Shown one piece after another: positions 25,368 to 36,900 of a stretch of 38,419 bases of DNA. This stretch comes from Planctomycetota bacterium. GTDB taxonomy: Bacteria; Planctomycetota; Phycisphaerae; UBA1845; PWPN01. The stretch lies in NCBI GenBank assembly GCA_022711465.1, contig JAKLEZ010000041.1, positions 1 through 38,419 of the forward strand, written 5' to 3'. A program made the position numbers and the translations under genes. The notes under the pieces were generated by a model. It ran no database searches and was not told the origin of the DNA. It saw nothing but the letters and a program-made list of their open reading frames with translations. Numbering within the stretch: the first letter of the stretch is position 1; each line of letters opens with the position of its first letter.

Positions 25368-27254
25368 ATGCGTGCAAACCTATTTGAGAGCCAGCTTGAA
25401 CGGCTGGCCAGAACACTGACTGAGCAGTTCGGCGTGCAGGTCATCTGTCAGGGCGACAACGCCTGGACCGACGGCCGGCAGATCGTACTGCCGTCATTGC
25501 CGGATCCACTCAACGAGGATCTGGAGAGGATGATGCTTGGCTACTTGGATCACGAGATGGCCCACGTGGCCTTCTCTGATTTCGGCGTGGCCGAGCAATT
25601 CATGAAGAAGCACTCGGGATATGTGGGCATGCTCAACGTCGTGGAGGATGCGCTGATCGAGCGACGGGCGATGGAACGCTGGCCGGGAGTGCGAGCCAAT
25701 CTGGACGCCATGTTCGGCCAGGTTCGCGACCGGGTCGTTCAGCTGATTGCCCAACGTGAACCCTTCGATCGGTTCGCCACCGCGGTCTATCTCAAGCTCG
25801 CCCATCACGGCGACATGCTCGGGCTGGATCGCGAAGTCGCGGGCTATGAGGATCTTCTGGATCGCTTCACTGCGGTCCAAACGACTCATGACGCCGGCAG
25901 CTTGGCGGAGCAGTTGTTGGATCGGTGGCTGAGCCGACACCCATCACAGCCATCAGGCCGAGGCCACGGCCCGAGCGGTGATCTTCGCTCCGAAGACCGC
26001 CAGGATGGTGCCGGTTCCGGGCAGAAAGCCGGCGACGCTAATTCGGCGCCGAGCGGCCCCCAAGGCGACTCGCCAGCACAGGGGGACGGCGAATCTCCGC
26101 TCATGTCAGGTACATCGAGTATCGAGGCTGATTCCGATCCTGGTCAGGCTGAGACGCCACCCGGAGCTCAAGGGGCCGACTCATCGCAGGACATGCCCAA
26201 AGGCCGACGAAAGCGACCGAAGGAAGCCACGCCCGCCGAAGTCGACGGCCAGCGCGTCCCCGGTGGGCAGGTTGTTGGCCGAAGCGGCGGGACGGTGATC
26301 GGCCAGGCTGTGGCCGATGCGCTTGCCGAGGCGGTCGCGGAGCTCAACAACTCGTCCGAGTACCGGGTGTTCACCAAGCAGTACGATCGGATCGAGGAGG
26401 TGGCCGTAGCCAAGGAATCCGATGTTCAGTTGCTGCTGGCTACGGGCACGGATGTGGTGCGCCGGCTGCGTCGAGGTTTGGCCGATGCGTTGCGGTCGGC
26501 CGAAAAACGCTGGTGGCGAGATGACCAGGTCCGGGGATCGCTCTCACCTCGTACGCTGTACCGCCTGTGTACCGACCGGCGGTTGTTGGATGTGTTCCGG
26601 GTTCGATCGACTGTTCAAGGGCGATCAACCGCCGTCTGCGTCGTGTTGGACGCTTCGGGCAGCATGACCACTCGCAAGATGGACGTGGCTCGCCAAGCGA
26701 TGCGGGTATTGCTCGAATCACTCGGTGATCTGAAGATCGCCACCGAGGCCTTCACGTTCACTACCGGCGACAAATTCAACCTGATGGAGGCCGCGAAGCA
26801 CAGCGGTCAACTACACACCCAACTTCAAACCCGATTCAGCCGCTTCGGCAACCTGGAGATCGGCCTGGTCAAGCGGTTTGACGAACTGGTCAAGTCAGCC
26901 CTCCGCCGATTGCCAACCATTCGCGGCTCGGGGCTTACGCCTCTGGGCGAGGCCATGCAGATCGGGGCCTCCCGGCTGAGCATCAGGACGGAATCCCGAC
27001 GGATCATGCTGGTCCTTACCGATGGCAAGGCCGGGTGTGAGTGCGGCGACGGTGCGGCCATTGAGCACGCCAAGCATGTGGCCGATCGGTGCCGGAAGGC
27101 CGGTATCGAGTTGATCGGGGTGGGTATTCAGGATGACAGCTTGTGCGCGATCGTTGCGGATACGATCGTGATCCATGAGCTACAGGACTTGCCGGCTCAG
27201 CTCTGCAAGCTCCTGGGCCGGACATTACAGAAAGGACTACGCCATGTTGGATAG
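25368..27254 (+). CDS. CobT-like protein with HExxH motif and VWA domain
   Basis: ATG at 25368 follows AAAGGAG. The 628-aa protein has three parts. The N-terminal 190 residues carry HEMAH at 62-66, then NVVEDALIERRA, a combination typical of zincin-like metallopeptidase folds (HExxH plus a downstream ED/E helix). A Gly/Ser/Asp-rich flexible linker spans about 192-310. The C-terminal VWA domain has a complete MIDAS: D428-A-S430-G-S432, the Thr of SGLTPLGEAM and the Asp of LTDGKAG. CobT-like VWA proteins act with CobS-like ATPases, and that partner is encoded at 22947-24023. The stop overlaps the start of the next gene by 11 bases, indicating translational coupling. Peptidase activity is inferred from the motif only. 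Confidence 0.88.
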   Translation: MRANLFESQLERLARTLTEQFGVQVICQGDNAWTDGRQIVLPSLPDPLNEDLERMMLGYLDHEMAHVAFSDFGVAEQFMKKHSGYVGMLNVVEDALIERRAMERWPGVRANLDAMFGQVRDRVVQLIAQREPFDRFATAVYLKLAHHGDMLGLDREVAGYEDLLDRFTAVQTTHDAGSLAEQLLDRWLSRHPSQPSGRGHGPSGDLRSEDRQDGAGSGQKAGDANSAPSGPQGDSPAQGDGESPLMSGTSSIEADSDPGQAETPPGAQGADSSQDMPKGRRKRPKEATPAEVDGQRVPGGQVVGRSGGTVIGQAVADALAEAVAELNNSSEYRVFTKQYDRIEEVAVAKESDVQLLLATGTDVVRRLRRGLADALRSAEKRWWRDDQVRGSLSPRTLYRLCTDRRLLDVFRVRSTVQGRSTAVCVVLDASGSMTTRKMDVARQAMRVLLESLGDLKIATEAFTFTTGDKFNLMEAAKHSGQLHTQLQTRFSRFGNLEIGLVKRFDELVKSALRRLPTIRGSGLTPLGEAMQIGASRLSIRTESRRIMLVLTDGKAGCECGDGAAIEHAKHVADRCRKAGIELIGVGIQDDSLCAIVADTIVIHELQDLPAQLCKLLGRTLQKGLRHVG

Positions 27255-27843
27255 GCAGTTCAAGTTGATGCTGGAGACCGCGGCCACGTTGACCGCGGAC
27301 GATCTCGATTACCTTCGGGGTGCCGCTTCGGCGGCGACAATCGATGCGACAGACGAGGCCGGCGAGATTCGAGCGTCGGTCGACGAGGGTGTTGAGCCAG
27401 CCGCCGAAGTCAAGGTACAGCCCTCGGCCATTGCGCCGTCGGCGACTCCGATGCCCCAATCGCCGCAGAATGCACACCGTGGGCGTGCGGCCGCCTCGTC
27501 ACCCCGGGTAGCTGCTGGTGAGTACGAACGTCAGCGGACCCGGGAATCGAAGATCTCGACCGCCTGTGTTGGACGCGAACGCGAGAAACACGACTGGTGG
27601 CCGGTGAGGACGGAACTGGTCGGTCGGATTGGTTCGGAGGCGTTCACCGCGACGGTGGTCGAAAACGCCGCTGTGAAGAGTAATCGGAGCCTGCTGATCA
27701 CCTCGGGGCCGGCCTCGGGCAAGGTCTTCATGACCCCGACGCGGGCGGCCATCGAGGCCACTGAATCCTATCGTCAGACCCACAACCTCGGACGAGGAGG
27801 TGGAATCACGAATGGTTGGGAGTTCTGGTCGCCGAAGGCGTGA
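27244..27843 (+). CDS. Protein with RAMA-like C-terminal domain
   Basis: ATG at 27244 overlaps the end of the VWA gene (ATGTTGGATAG), with AAAGGA upstream. The 199-aa product has a helical N-terminus (MLDRQFKLMLETAATLTADD), a Pro/Ala/Ser-rich middle and a C-terminal module of about 80 residues. In the module, ELVGRIGSEAFTATVVENAA is followed by SGKVFMTPTRAAIEATESYR and ITNGWEFW. The Gly-x-x-NGWxFW ending and the SPSxAA-like helix resemble RAMA and DUF4357-type domains linked to restriction-modification proteins, which are thought to bind modified DNA or act as adaptors. It is translationally coupled to the VWA gene, so a complex is likely. Confidence 0.7.
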   Translation: MLDRQFKLMLETAATLTADDLDYLRGAASAATIDATDEAGEIRASVDEGVEPAAEVKVQPSAIAPSATPMPQSPQNAHRGRAAASSPRVAAGEYERQRTRESKISTACVGREREKHDWWPVRTELVGRIGSEAFTATVVENAAVKSNRSLLITSGPASGKVFMTPTRAAIEATESYRQTHNLGRGGGITNGWEFWSPKA

Positions 27844-27865
27844 ATGCCTGCCTCTCTCTTTCTTT

Positions 27866-27886
27866 GCGCCCTACGGGGCGCTTCTC
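27866..27886 (+). terminator. Terminator-like hairpin after the island
   Basis: GCGCCC at 27866-27871 and GGGCGC at 27876-27881 form a 6-bp stem with a TACG loop, followed by TTCTCT. It sits 23 bases after the last island gene and before the convergent RHS gene. The T-run is interrupted, so it is only moderately convincing. Confidence 0.5.
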
Positions 27887-27940
27887 TCCTCGGGGTAGCG
27901 AGAGCTCTGTTCCGCGCACCACGTATGCAGCCGCCACCGC

Positions 27941-30900
27941 TCAATCGACGCAGCCCTGATTCACCGGTATCGCCGGGCCGCTGAAACAGCTCTTGAAGGC
28001 AACAAGATCATCCTTATCCACGTCTTCATCGCCATCGAAATCCGTGTCGGCACAGCCGCCTTGTATCGCCTCGGCAGCCGGGCCGGTGTAGCACGCCTGG
28101 AAGTGACCGAAGTCCACCTGGTCCACATCGTTGTCGCCGTCGGGATCGACTCTGGCGAGTTGGATCAGCTTGCGGTCCTGGGCATCCACCCGGCCATCGC
28201 CGTTCAGATCCGCCCGCGGATCCCAGGTCAGCTGTCCCGGCGTCGAGCCGAGCGCGGCGGCCACGATGGCGATGTCCGTGCCGCTGGCTATCCCGTCGCC
28301 ACTGGCGTCGCCCCGGCGGCTGGTGATGACCGTGACGGCCGGGCCGAACTCCGTTTCCGTGTCGGCTGCTCGGGCTTTGGTCTGGAAGCGATACTCGGTG
28401 GCCGGGGTGAGGCCGCCCCAGACACGTGTTCCCGCCCAGGCATCCAGCGATCGCCATACGGGTTCTGCCGACAGCCGCCCGTCAGCGTCGACGAACTTGC
28501 CTGTCACCTGCTCGAAGAGGACGTGCTCGACGCTACCCATGTTGGCGGTGCCCAGGTCGGCGAGGACAATCGTCGTGGCGGTGATCTCACCGAGGCTCGG
28601 AGCACCCGGCGCTTGGATGGGCGTGCCGGTCGCAGCATCCGCGTTGGCCGGCGGCTCCTCCCGATGGCCCACGTTGTCCGTTGCCACGGTGTAGAACGCG
28701 TAAGCGTGACCCGGCTGGCCGTTGAGCGGCGCCGAAGTCTCGGCCGTCGTTTGCCACAGTGCCCACGGTCCGCCGTCCACCGACAGGTAGACGTCGTAGC
28801 TTGCGATCCCCGAGCCGCCGGCCTCGTCCTGACCTTCCCATTCCACGCGCAACGGGTACGCGGCCGTGGCCTGCGGTAACGGCTTGACCCAGCTGGCGGG
28901 CGTGCCCGCATCGATCGTGATCAAGGCCTCCTTGGCCGGGTCGGTCCCCTTGGACGGATCGTGCGGATCGATCTGGTTCGTGGCGATGATCTCTCCGCCG
29001 TCGAACTGGATCTGGGCGACGTTGCGGATCTCGGTACCGCTGGGCAGGCCAGCCTTGGCCCGGATCACGTAACCGACGTGCCCTTCGCCCCGGCCGGTAT
29101 GGCCCTCCCCCGGCGGGTCATTCGGCGGCAGGAACCCCGCGTAGGCGTCCTCTGGCGGCAGACCGGTGTTCGGGTCGTAGCACCCGATGGTCCAGGTGGC
29201 CAAGCCGGTGCCGGCGTCTATGTCGGCCACGATTTTTACCATCAGCGGTGTCTCGCCCGTGTGCCAGCCCTGCGTCTCGTTCCACGTCCAGCCGTCGATG
29301 GGAACGGTGGTTTCGTAGTGCTTCAGCCCCGAAGGCACGGCCACCGAGCGCGAGCCGAAGAGGATCTCGCCCAGCTCGAACGTGTTCGCGTCGAGATTTG
29401 CGTTCAGTGGATCAGCTATGTCCACCCGCCGCGCCGCCGCCGTGGCGCTCTTGTCGTTCTCGAAGTACACGGTGTACGGCAACGGCTTGTCAGGCGTGAC
29501 AAAGCCTTGGTCTCCAAAACCGCCGGGGCCGAGCTTCTCGTTGGGGTCAAAGGCGGCAACCAAGCGCGTAGCCAGCTTGGCAAAGAAGTGCATTGGTGTC
29601 CAATTGTCCAGGATTTGCGACCATGCCCATTTGCCGACGTTTCCACAGACGTCGGGGTGGTCCCCGCAGTAGTCACTAACGCCAGCCAATATGAACGCTC
29701 CGCCTAAGACCCACCCTACCGGGCCAGTGACGCCAAAAACGCTAGTTATTACAGCTATCCCACCCAAGCCTGCATGGCCGCCATGCCGCCATCCTTGTAT
29801 TGAATCACCGTGCTCGAGGGACTTTAACATCTCTTGATAGTGTTCAAGAAACCCGAGAGCGCCTAATGCACCCGTAACTAGAGTCCCAAACGGACTCACC
29901 TTGCCATTCCGCAGGTGGGTGATGGTCTCTTTTGCCAGCTCAGCTGCACCTTCCACGAACGGCATAATGCCTTCAGCCGCCAGCGGATTATTGCGCCAAA
30001 ACTCGTACAGGTTTGCGCCCAGCCCAACTGGACCTGCGGACACAAACCGCCCGATATCCGGCGAGTACGTCCGCGACAGCGAAGTGCCTAAGCCCACCGG
30101 ACCCCATATGAGGACATCGATGCCCCCAACCGGGGCAGCTTGCGTCTTGACGAAGTGAAGCCCCTGGCCAACGGCAATCGAGCCCTTCTCGCCAAGATAC
30201 TGAAACATGTTCGGGACGGTTTCCGTCACTAGCTTCTTCAAACCGAAGGGATCGTGATCATAGTAATTAATTACCACACCTGCCGCATTTGTGACTTCAG
30301 TTGTGTTCCACGTGCCATCGAACGTGTAGTACTGCTTGATGTTCGTGGTCCCCCGACGACCCACCAGGCCATGACCCTGGTAATAGGACGCGGCCAGTGC
30401 CCCCTCCTGATACTCTGCTGCCACCTGTCCCGTGAGAGGATCGACCACTAGCTCAGTCTTGACACCATTGTGGATGATCCCAATGAGGTTTCCGAAGGCG
30501 TCATAGATGAAGCTCCATACGTCCGTCGGGGTGATGATGCCGACAAGCCGATTCTCGATGTCAAACACGTATGCAGCCGTTTGCCCGTTTGAAGTGCGGG
30601 AGATCATGTTGCCGTCGGCATCGTACTGGTAGCCGCCGTCGCCAACCGCGGTGTACTGATTCATCGGGTTGGTGGCATAAGCTGCAGAAGAACCGCAATT
30701 GTCGACGGAAGTCCGATTGCCAACCGCATCGTACTCGTAGGTTACCTCGCATTCATCGGGATCGACCACACGTGTGAGCTGCCCCAACAAGTCATACGAA
30801 TACGAGAACGTACCGCCTGACGTGGTCGTGGAAGCAACACGACCGTTCTCGTCGTACGTATAGTCAAACCGAGAAAGAACGCCTCCGTCCGGCGTATGGT

Positions 30901-33900
30901 TGACTACAGTCACCAGGTGACCCATGGTGTCGTAGGCATAAGTCGTATAGACGCCGTTGCCAAGGGTCTTGAGACTCAGCCGCCCCGCGGCATCATACCC
31001 ATACTCGACAATGAGAGCGTCATTCTCATCGCTCAGCCGAGCCAGCCGGCCGAGACCGTCATAGGCGTACCTCAGCTCACTGCCGTCCTGATCCGTACGC
31101 TTCGCGCGGCGGCCGGCGGTGTCATAGTCCAAGGCAAAGAACCGGTCGCCCGGGTACTCGATTCGCATGAGCGAGTTGGCTCCTGGCGTGTAGGTCAGTG
31201 TCGTAGTACCCTCGGGGCCGGTGACCGTGATCAAGCGGCTAGCGCTGTCGTAGGCGAACGTGTAGTCCATCACGCCCGGTGTCGTGGAGTAATCCTTACT
31301 GGTCACCTGGCCGGCGGCGTTGTACGTGCAGGTCACCGTCTGGCCGCGCCGGTTGGTCCAGGTTAGCACGTTGCCTTGGGCGTCGTATGTGAAGCGCTCG
31401 ATGCTGTTGTCCTGGTAGGTGATGGACATCACGTTTCCGCTGGTGTCGTAGGCGTATCGAACGCCGTTGCCACGGGCATCGGTGAACGAGGCAAGGCGAT
31501 TCAGGCCCGGTGTGTAGGCGAAGGCTGTCACGTTGTCGAGCGGATCCTGAACACCTAGCACGTTGCCGCGCTGGTCATAGCTGTAGTTGTACTGCTGGAC
31601 TTGCTGCCCGAGCAGACGCCGCGGATTGCGGCGCTGGTCGTACTGCTGGGCCTGCGGGCCCAGCAGACCGATCAAGTTCCCGTTTTGGTCGTATCTCAGG
31701 GCGATGGCGTGGCCTTGGGCGTCCTGAGCCTTGACAAGCTGGCCCTTGCCTCCGAAGTACAGCGTGCTCTGCCGCGCGGCGGCATCCGTGACCGTCACCG
31801 TGCCCACGTTGTATGAATACGTGACGGGTTCGGCGTCGTTGTCCCGGTGCGTGCCAGTCAGCCGGCCGGCGGCGTCATACGTGAAGTAGTCATGCGTGCC
31901 GCCGGGATATGCGGTGGATAGGAGGGCGTGGAGCTGCGGCAGTGTGCCCCCCGTTTCATACGTGTAGCCGGTGACGCGGTTACCCGGCGCAGTCACGGAA
32001 ACAAGGTGCTCGCCGTCGTAGGCGTACGTGGTGCTTCGCCCAGCCGGGTCGGTGAGCTGGACGATCCGGCCATCGCCGTTATGCGTCAGCGTAAGACTCT
32101 TGCCGCAGGAATGGGTGAGGCCGGTGAGCAGCGTCCCCGTGTAGATGCACGTGACTCTGTTGCTATTCGTGTCCTCGACGTAATCCAATCGGTCGTCCGG
32201 CCGGAACTGCCAGACCGTCCCGTCCTTCTCCGTCAGCCGGAAGCTGCCCGTTCGGGTCAACGTGCCGTACTCGCCCGGCGGGGCGCTGTACGTGCCGTTG
32301 CCGTTGTCGATGAACGTCCGATCCAGGCCGTTGGGGCCGTGGATCAGGACCGTCTGATTCGCGAGGGTCTGCGCCCACACGTCCCAGTTGTGGCTCCACC
32401 CCCGCCCCAGCGGCCCCAGCTTGTACCGCGAGTCGATGGTCTGGCCGTAAACACGTGTGAACACCAGCGGCATCCCCGGCGCGGGCGAATACGCGTCCAC
32501 CGCGCCGGCCAGCGTCCGGTGGGGGCTCAACCCGGCCGCCTGAAGCACCTCAAACGCCAGCAGCGAGGGCACATCTCTGACTTCCTCGCCCAAGCCATAA
32601 AGGTAGCCGGCATCAGCGCCCAGCCGCGCAACGTACTGGCCCCAGGTGCCCCCAAGCTGAGCCGTGAGATTCGTGAACACCGCCTCCCACGCATCAGCGG
32701 CCATCGACTCCGGCCGCATGCCGTCCTTCATCGTGGCCCAGTCAATCGGCGTCTCGTCATCGGCCGTCAGAATGCCGAGAGAAAACTCCATCGTCGGTGA
32801 CCAGTCCCAGGGTGGCTTCACGCCTCGATAGTAGATCGAAATGCGGCCGGTATCCCCGGGCTTCAACACGGCGGGATCTGGGTCAGATCCTAGCGCCAGG
32901 ACCTGCACCGTGTCGCCCATAAAAGGGGACGCATGCCACGTCTGGAGCGATTCGACAGCTAACGTTCTGTCCGCGGTCAGCAGAGCGTTATGGGCTCCGT
33001 GGACTTTCAAAAGCGGTACCGGCATTGGCATTGTGCCTGTGTATCGGTACTCAACGTACAGTGTTGAGAACCCGCCCCTCGCGGTAAGCACAGAGGGCAG
33101 GATTAGTGCCGCCGTGATGTCTAGTGGCCCACCGGCCAAAACCGTGAAGGGGACCTCAGCGACCTGACCGTCCGGATTCGTGACCCGCATGGTCCATTCG
33201 CCAGCCTCTTGCAGGTAGACATTTAGTTGGGCCATCAGGGTACCGGCATCGATCCAGGTCGCGTGTACCGCCGGAACGTCCGGTCTGCCGTCCCGGTGAA
33301 GCACGACCGCTGCCAACGGGTCGAACGAAGACCCGTGGATAGTGTGTACTGCCGAACCATTATGGCCCCGATTTGCGTTGTCAGGCGTCACGCTCGTGAC
33401 GGACACAGGCAAGTAACTCGCCGTGATCGTGAAGCCAGAGAATGTTGGATCCGATACCGTGGTCCCGTAAACGAGAACGTAGTACGTCCCCGACCGTGTT
33501 CCACGGACGCGCAATACCTGATTTGACTGAGCTTGGGCGGCGGCATAATACTCGAATTGGCTTCTAGTTGGGACAGTGTTGAAACTGGCATACAGCTCGT
33601 TCGCGCCAGCATCATCTGCGCTATTCAATGTAATTTCGAGATCTTTGCCCGCCGACACGGTTGCACGGTAGCAGCGGGCCTGACCAGACGCGGTGAAGCT
33701 ACCCTGAACGGGACTCTCCAGGGGTAGGTCCCAGACCTCCATCAATGTAAACCCGGCATGGTAGGCATCCGCAGGATCTTCCCCGGAGACCCTGTTGCCG
33801 TTCTGATCGAGCTCCTCCCCAAACAGGTCCGCGATGTGGGGTCCGATCTGCTCGTCGTAGTCGCCAGGGATGGACTGAACGGGAATGCTAACACGCCAGA

Positions 33901-36900
33901 CATTGCCGCCAATATGTCGGGTAGATGCTGCAGGCATGCGCGCACCATCTGGATCAATCAGCAAGGCGTCGTCCGGTGAGAACGTACTCTCATCAATCGG
34001 CTGGTCAAACGATACATCGACGTACTCGGTCCCATGGGCCAGCACCCCACTTGGGCGATGTGACAAAACATGGGGTGGATTGTGGTGAAACCAGATCGTG
34101 CCAACCTGCCCGATCTGAGCACCAGAGCCTCCGGCATCCACATGGAGCTTGCCCGAAAAAGCAGATTTGCTGCCGAAGTAGATGGCGATCCGTCCACCCC
34201 CGCCACCACCGCTAACGCTGTATTCGCTTGGGTTACCGCCGTTCGCGGAGAGTAAGCCACCCCCAGCCAAAGTACCCACCGTCAGGTAGATGCTCCCGCC
34301 GGATCCACCCCCACCAGCGCCGTAATACCCCCCTTCGCCCCCATTGGCCGTGATCGTGCCGTCTAGCGTCAGGGTCCCTCCTACGATCATCCGGACCAAT
34401 CCACCGCCCGCACCACCGCTGCCAAACGCGTTGCTGCTCCCGCCGCCGCTGCCGTAGTCCACGGGTTCCGTAATCGAACCGTAGGCCGGGCCACCGGGGG
34501 CGCCGTAGGCGCCGAGGCAATCCCCTCCTTTTCCACCATAGCCACCGCCCCCCCCACCCCCTCCCCCATCAGCCCCAGCGCCAAGCCCACGCGCGGGCCG
34601 CCAACCCATCTGATTGGCGGAAACCAGAGCATCGCTGGCAACCGTGACATCACCGTCAGCAACAAGGCTCAGGTTCGCCTGAATCGACCCGCCGCTCTCT
34701 AAAACAGCATTCCCCCGAATGACGGCTTGGATGGTCTGCTCCACCGCGTGGGACAATTGACCTCCTGAGCTAATGTGCAGCTCTGCGGCATCCAGAGTGA
34801 CCTGCGGATCCAGAATCCCCTTGCCCATCACCAGCACCTGCCCGTACACACCGTCTGCTGTCAGCGGCGTGACTGCTCCCGCTGTGCCGGCGTTGTCAAT
34901 CAACAGGTCCCCGGTGGTCTGACCCGCCAACTTCACGTAGATCGTCCCTGCCCCACCCGCCTTGTGTCCCGAACCACCTGCTGCCGACTTGGTCCCCGAG
35001 AACGTGCTGGTGTCACAGTACACTGCGACCCGCCCGCCGCCACCACCGCCGCTCGGGCTGTACTTGTCTGCGTTGCCGCCGTTCGCAGAGAGCAAGCCAG
35101 CACCGTTCAGCGTGCCCACCACCAGGCAGATACTCCCACCTGAGCCACCCCCGCCAGAGCCGTAATACCCTCCGTCTCCCCCATTGACCGTGATCACACC
35201 GTCCACCGTTAAGGTGCCACTGACGGCCATTCTTACCAACCCACCACCAGCGCCACCGCTGCCAAACGCGTTGCTGCTTCCGCCGCCACTCCCGTAGTCC
35301 ACGGGTTCCGTAATCGAACCGTAGGCCGCGCCGCCGAGCGCTTCCATGTACTCTCCCCCTTTCCCTCCGTAGCCACCACCGGCGCCGCGTCCCGACCCGT
35401 CTCCCCCGGCACCAGGACCCCGGGCCGCACCTCCGCCCATCTGGTTCGCAGATACCGAAGCACCGTTGGTGATGGTAACATCGCCGCCAGCAGTAAGGCT
35501 CAGGTTCGCCCGAATCGACCCGCCGCCCTCTAAAACAGCATTCCCGCGAATGACGGCTTGGATGGTCTGATCTGCCGCGTGCGACAACTGACCTTCTGAA
35601 GCAATGTGCAATTCCATCGCATCCAGAAGAACATGCGGATCGAGGTCCGCCTTACCTCTTATCACCACTTGCCTGTAAGCTCCATCCGCCGTCAACGGTG
35701 TGACTTCTCCGGCCTTCCCATCGTTGTCAATCAGCAGATCCCCCGCCGCTTCACCCGCCAACTTTACGTAGATCGTCCCTGCGCCACCCGGGTTGAGAGC
35801 GGGAGCACTCCCGCCTGCTGCCAACTTTGAACCGGAAAAACTGTCGCTGTCGCAATAGATCGTGATCCTCCCACCGCCGCCACCACCACCGCGATATTGC
35901 GAACTACCACCACTCGCGGAGAGCGAGCCAGCACCGGCCAAAGTACCCACCGTCAGGTAGATGCTCCCGCCGGATCCACCCCCACCAGCGCCGTAATACC
36001 CCCCTTCGCCCCCATTGGCCGTGATCGTGCCGTCTAGCGTCAGGGTCCCTCCTACGATCATCCGGACCAATCCACCGCCCGCACCACCGCTGCCAAACGC
36101 GTTGCTGCTCCCGCCGCCGCTGCCGTAGTCCACGGGTTCCGTAATCGAACCGTAGGCTAGGCCGCCAAGATCATCGAAGAAGTGTCCTCCTCTTCCTCCA
36201 TAACCGCCACCACCTCCAGCCGCTGTCCCGTCCGACCCAGCACCCGGACCACTAGCTGGGCCCCAGCCCATCTCGTTTGCAGAAACCAAAGTGCCACTGC
36301 CGATGATTACATCGCCCTGCGCAGTGAGGCTCACGTTGCCTTGAATCGACGCGCCTTCTTGAACGCTTAACTCCATCGTGTTTAGAGGAACCTGCGGACT
36401 CAAAACCCCCTTGCCTGTCAGCAGCAGTTGCCTATAGATGCCTGCCTCTGTCAGTGGTGTGAGAGCGCCGGCTTTGCCAGCATTATCGATCAGCAGATCT
36501 CCAGTAGCTTCACTGCCTAGCTTGACGTAAATCGTCCCCGCGCCACCTGGGATGCCGGTTCCTGCGGTAGCATTGCCACCTACTGCCGACTTTATTCCCG
36601 AGAACGTGTCGCTATCGCAGTAAATCGCGATCCGCCCGCCGCCGCCACCGCCACCGGCAGCGCTCCCCGCGTTTCCCCCGTCTACCGCGATCACTCCCGT
36701 ACCCGACAATACGCCCGCCGTCAGATAAATGCTCCCACCCGCTCCACCACCGCAGTATGTGGAGGTGCTCGATGCCGACGTCCCTTGCGCACTCAGACTT
36801 CCATCTACGGTAAGCACGCCCGCCACTGTCAACCGAATAGCCCCGCCTCCCCAGCAACCGCTTTGGCAGTAACCACCAGTCCCACCCCCGCTGCCGAACT

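Noticed and set aside
22947..27254. Cobaltochelatase CobS/CobT for cobalamin synthesis
   Set aside because: No cobN or other cobalamin gene is nearby, and the partners (DUF2958, RAMA-like protein, HExxH motif, zinc finger) do not fit that pathway.
28061..29707. Plus-strand frames opposite the end of the RHS gene
   Set aside because: High G+C coding sequence leaves opposite frames open; the minus-strand frame carries recognisable FN3-like and calcium-loop motifs.
29545..30000. RHS tip as a C-terminal toxin with immunity gene
   Set aside because: No nuclease, deaminase or peptidase motif is visible, the segment is not C-terminal, and no small immunity-like gene follows.
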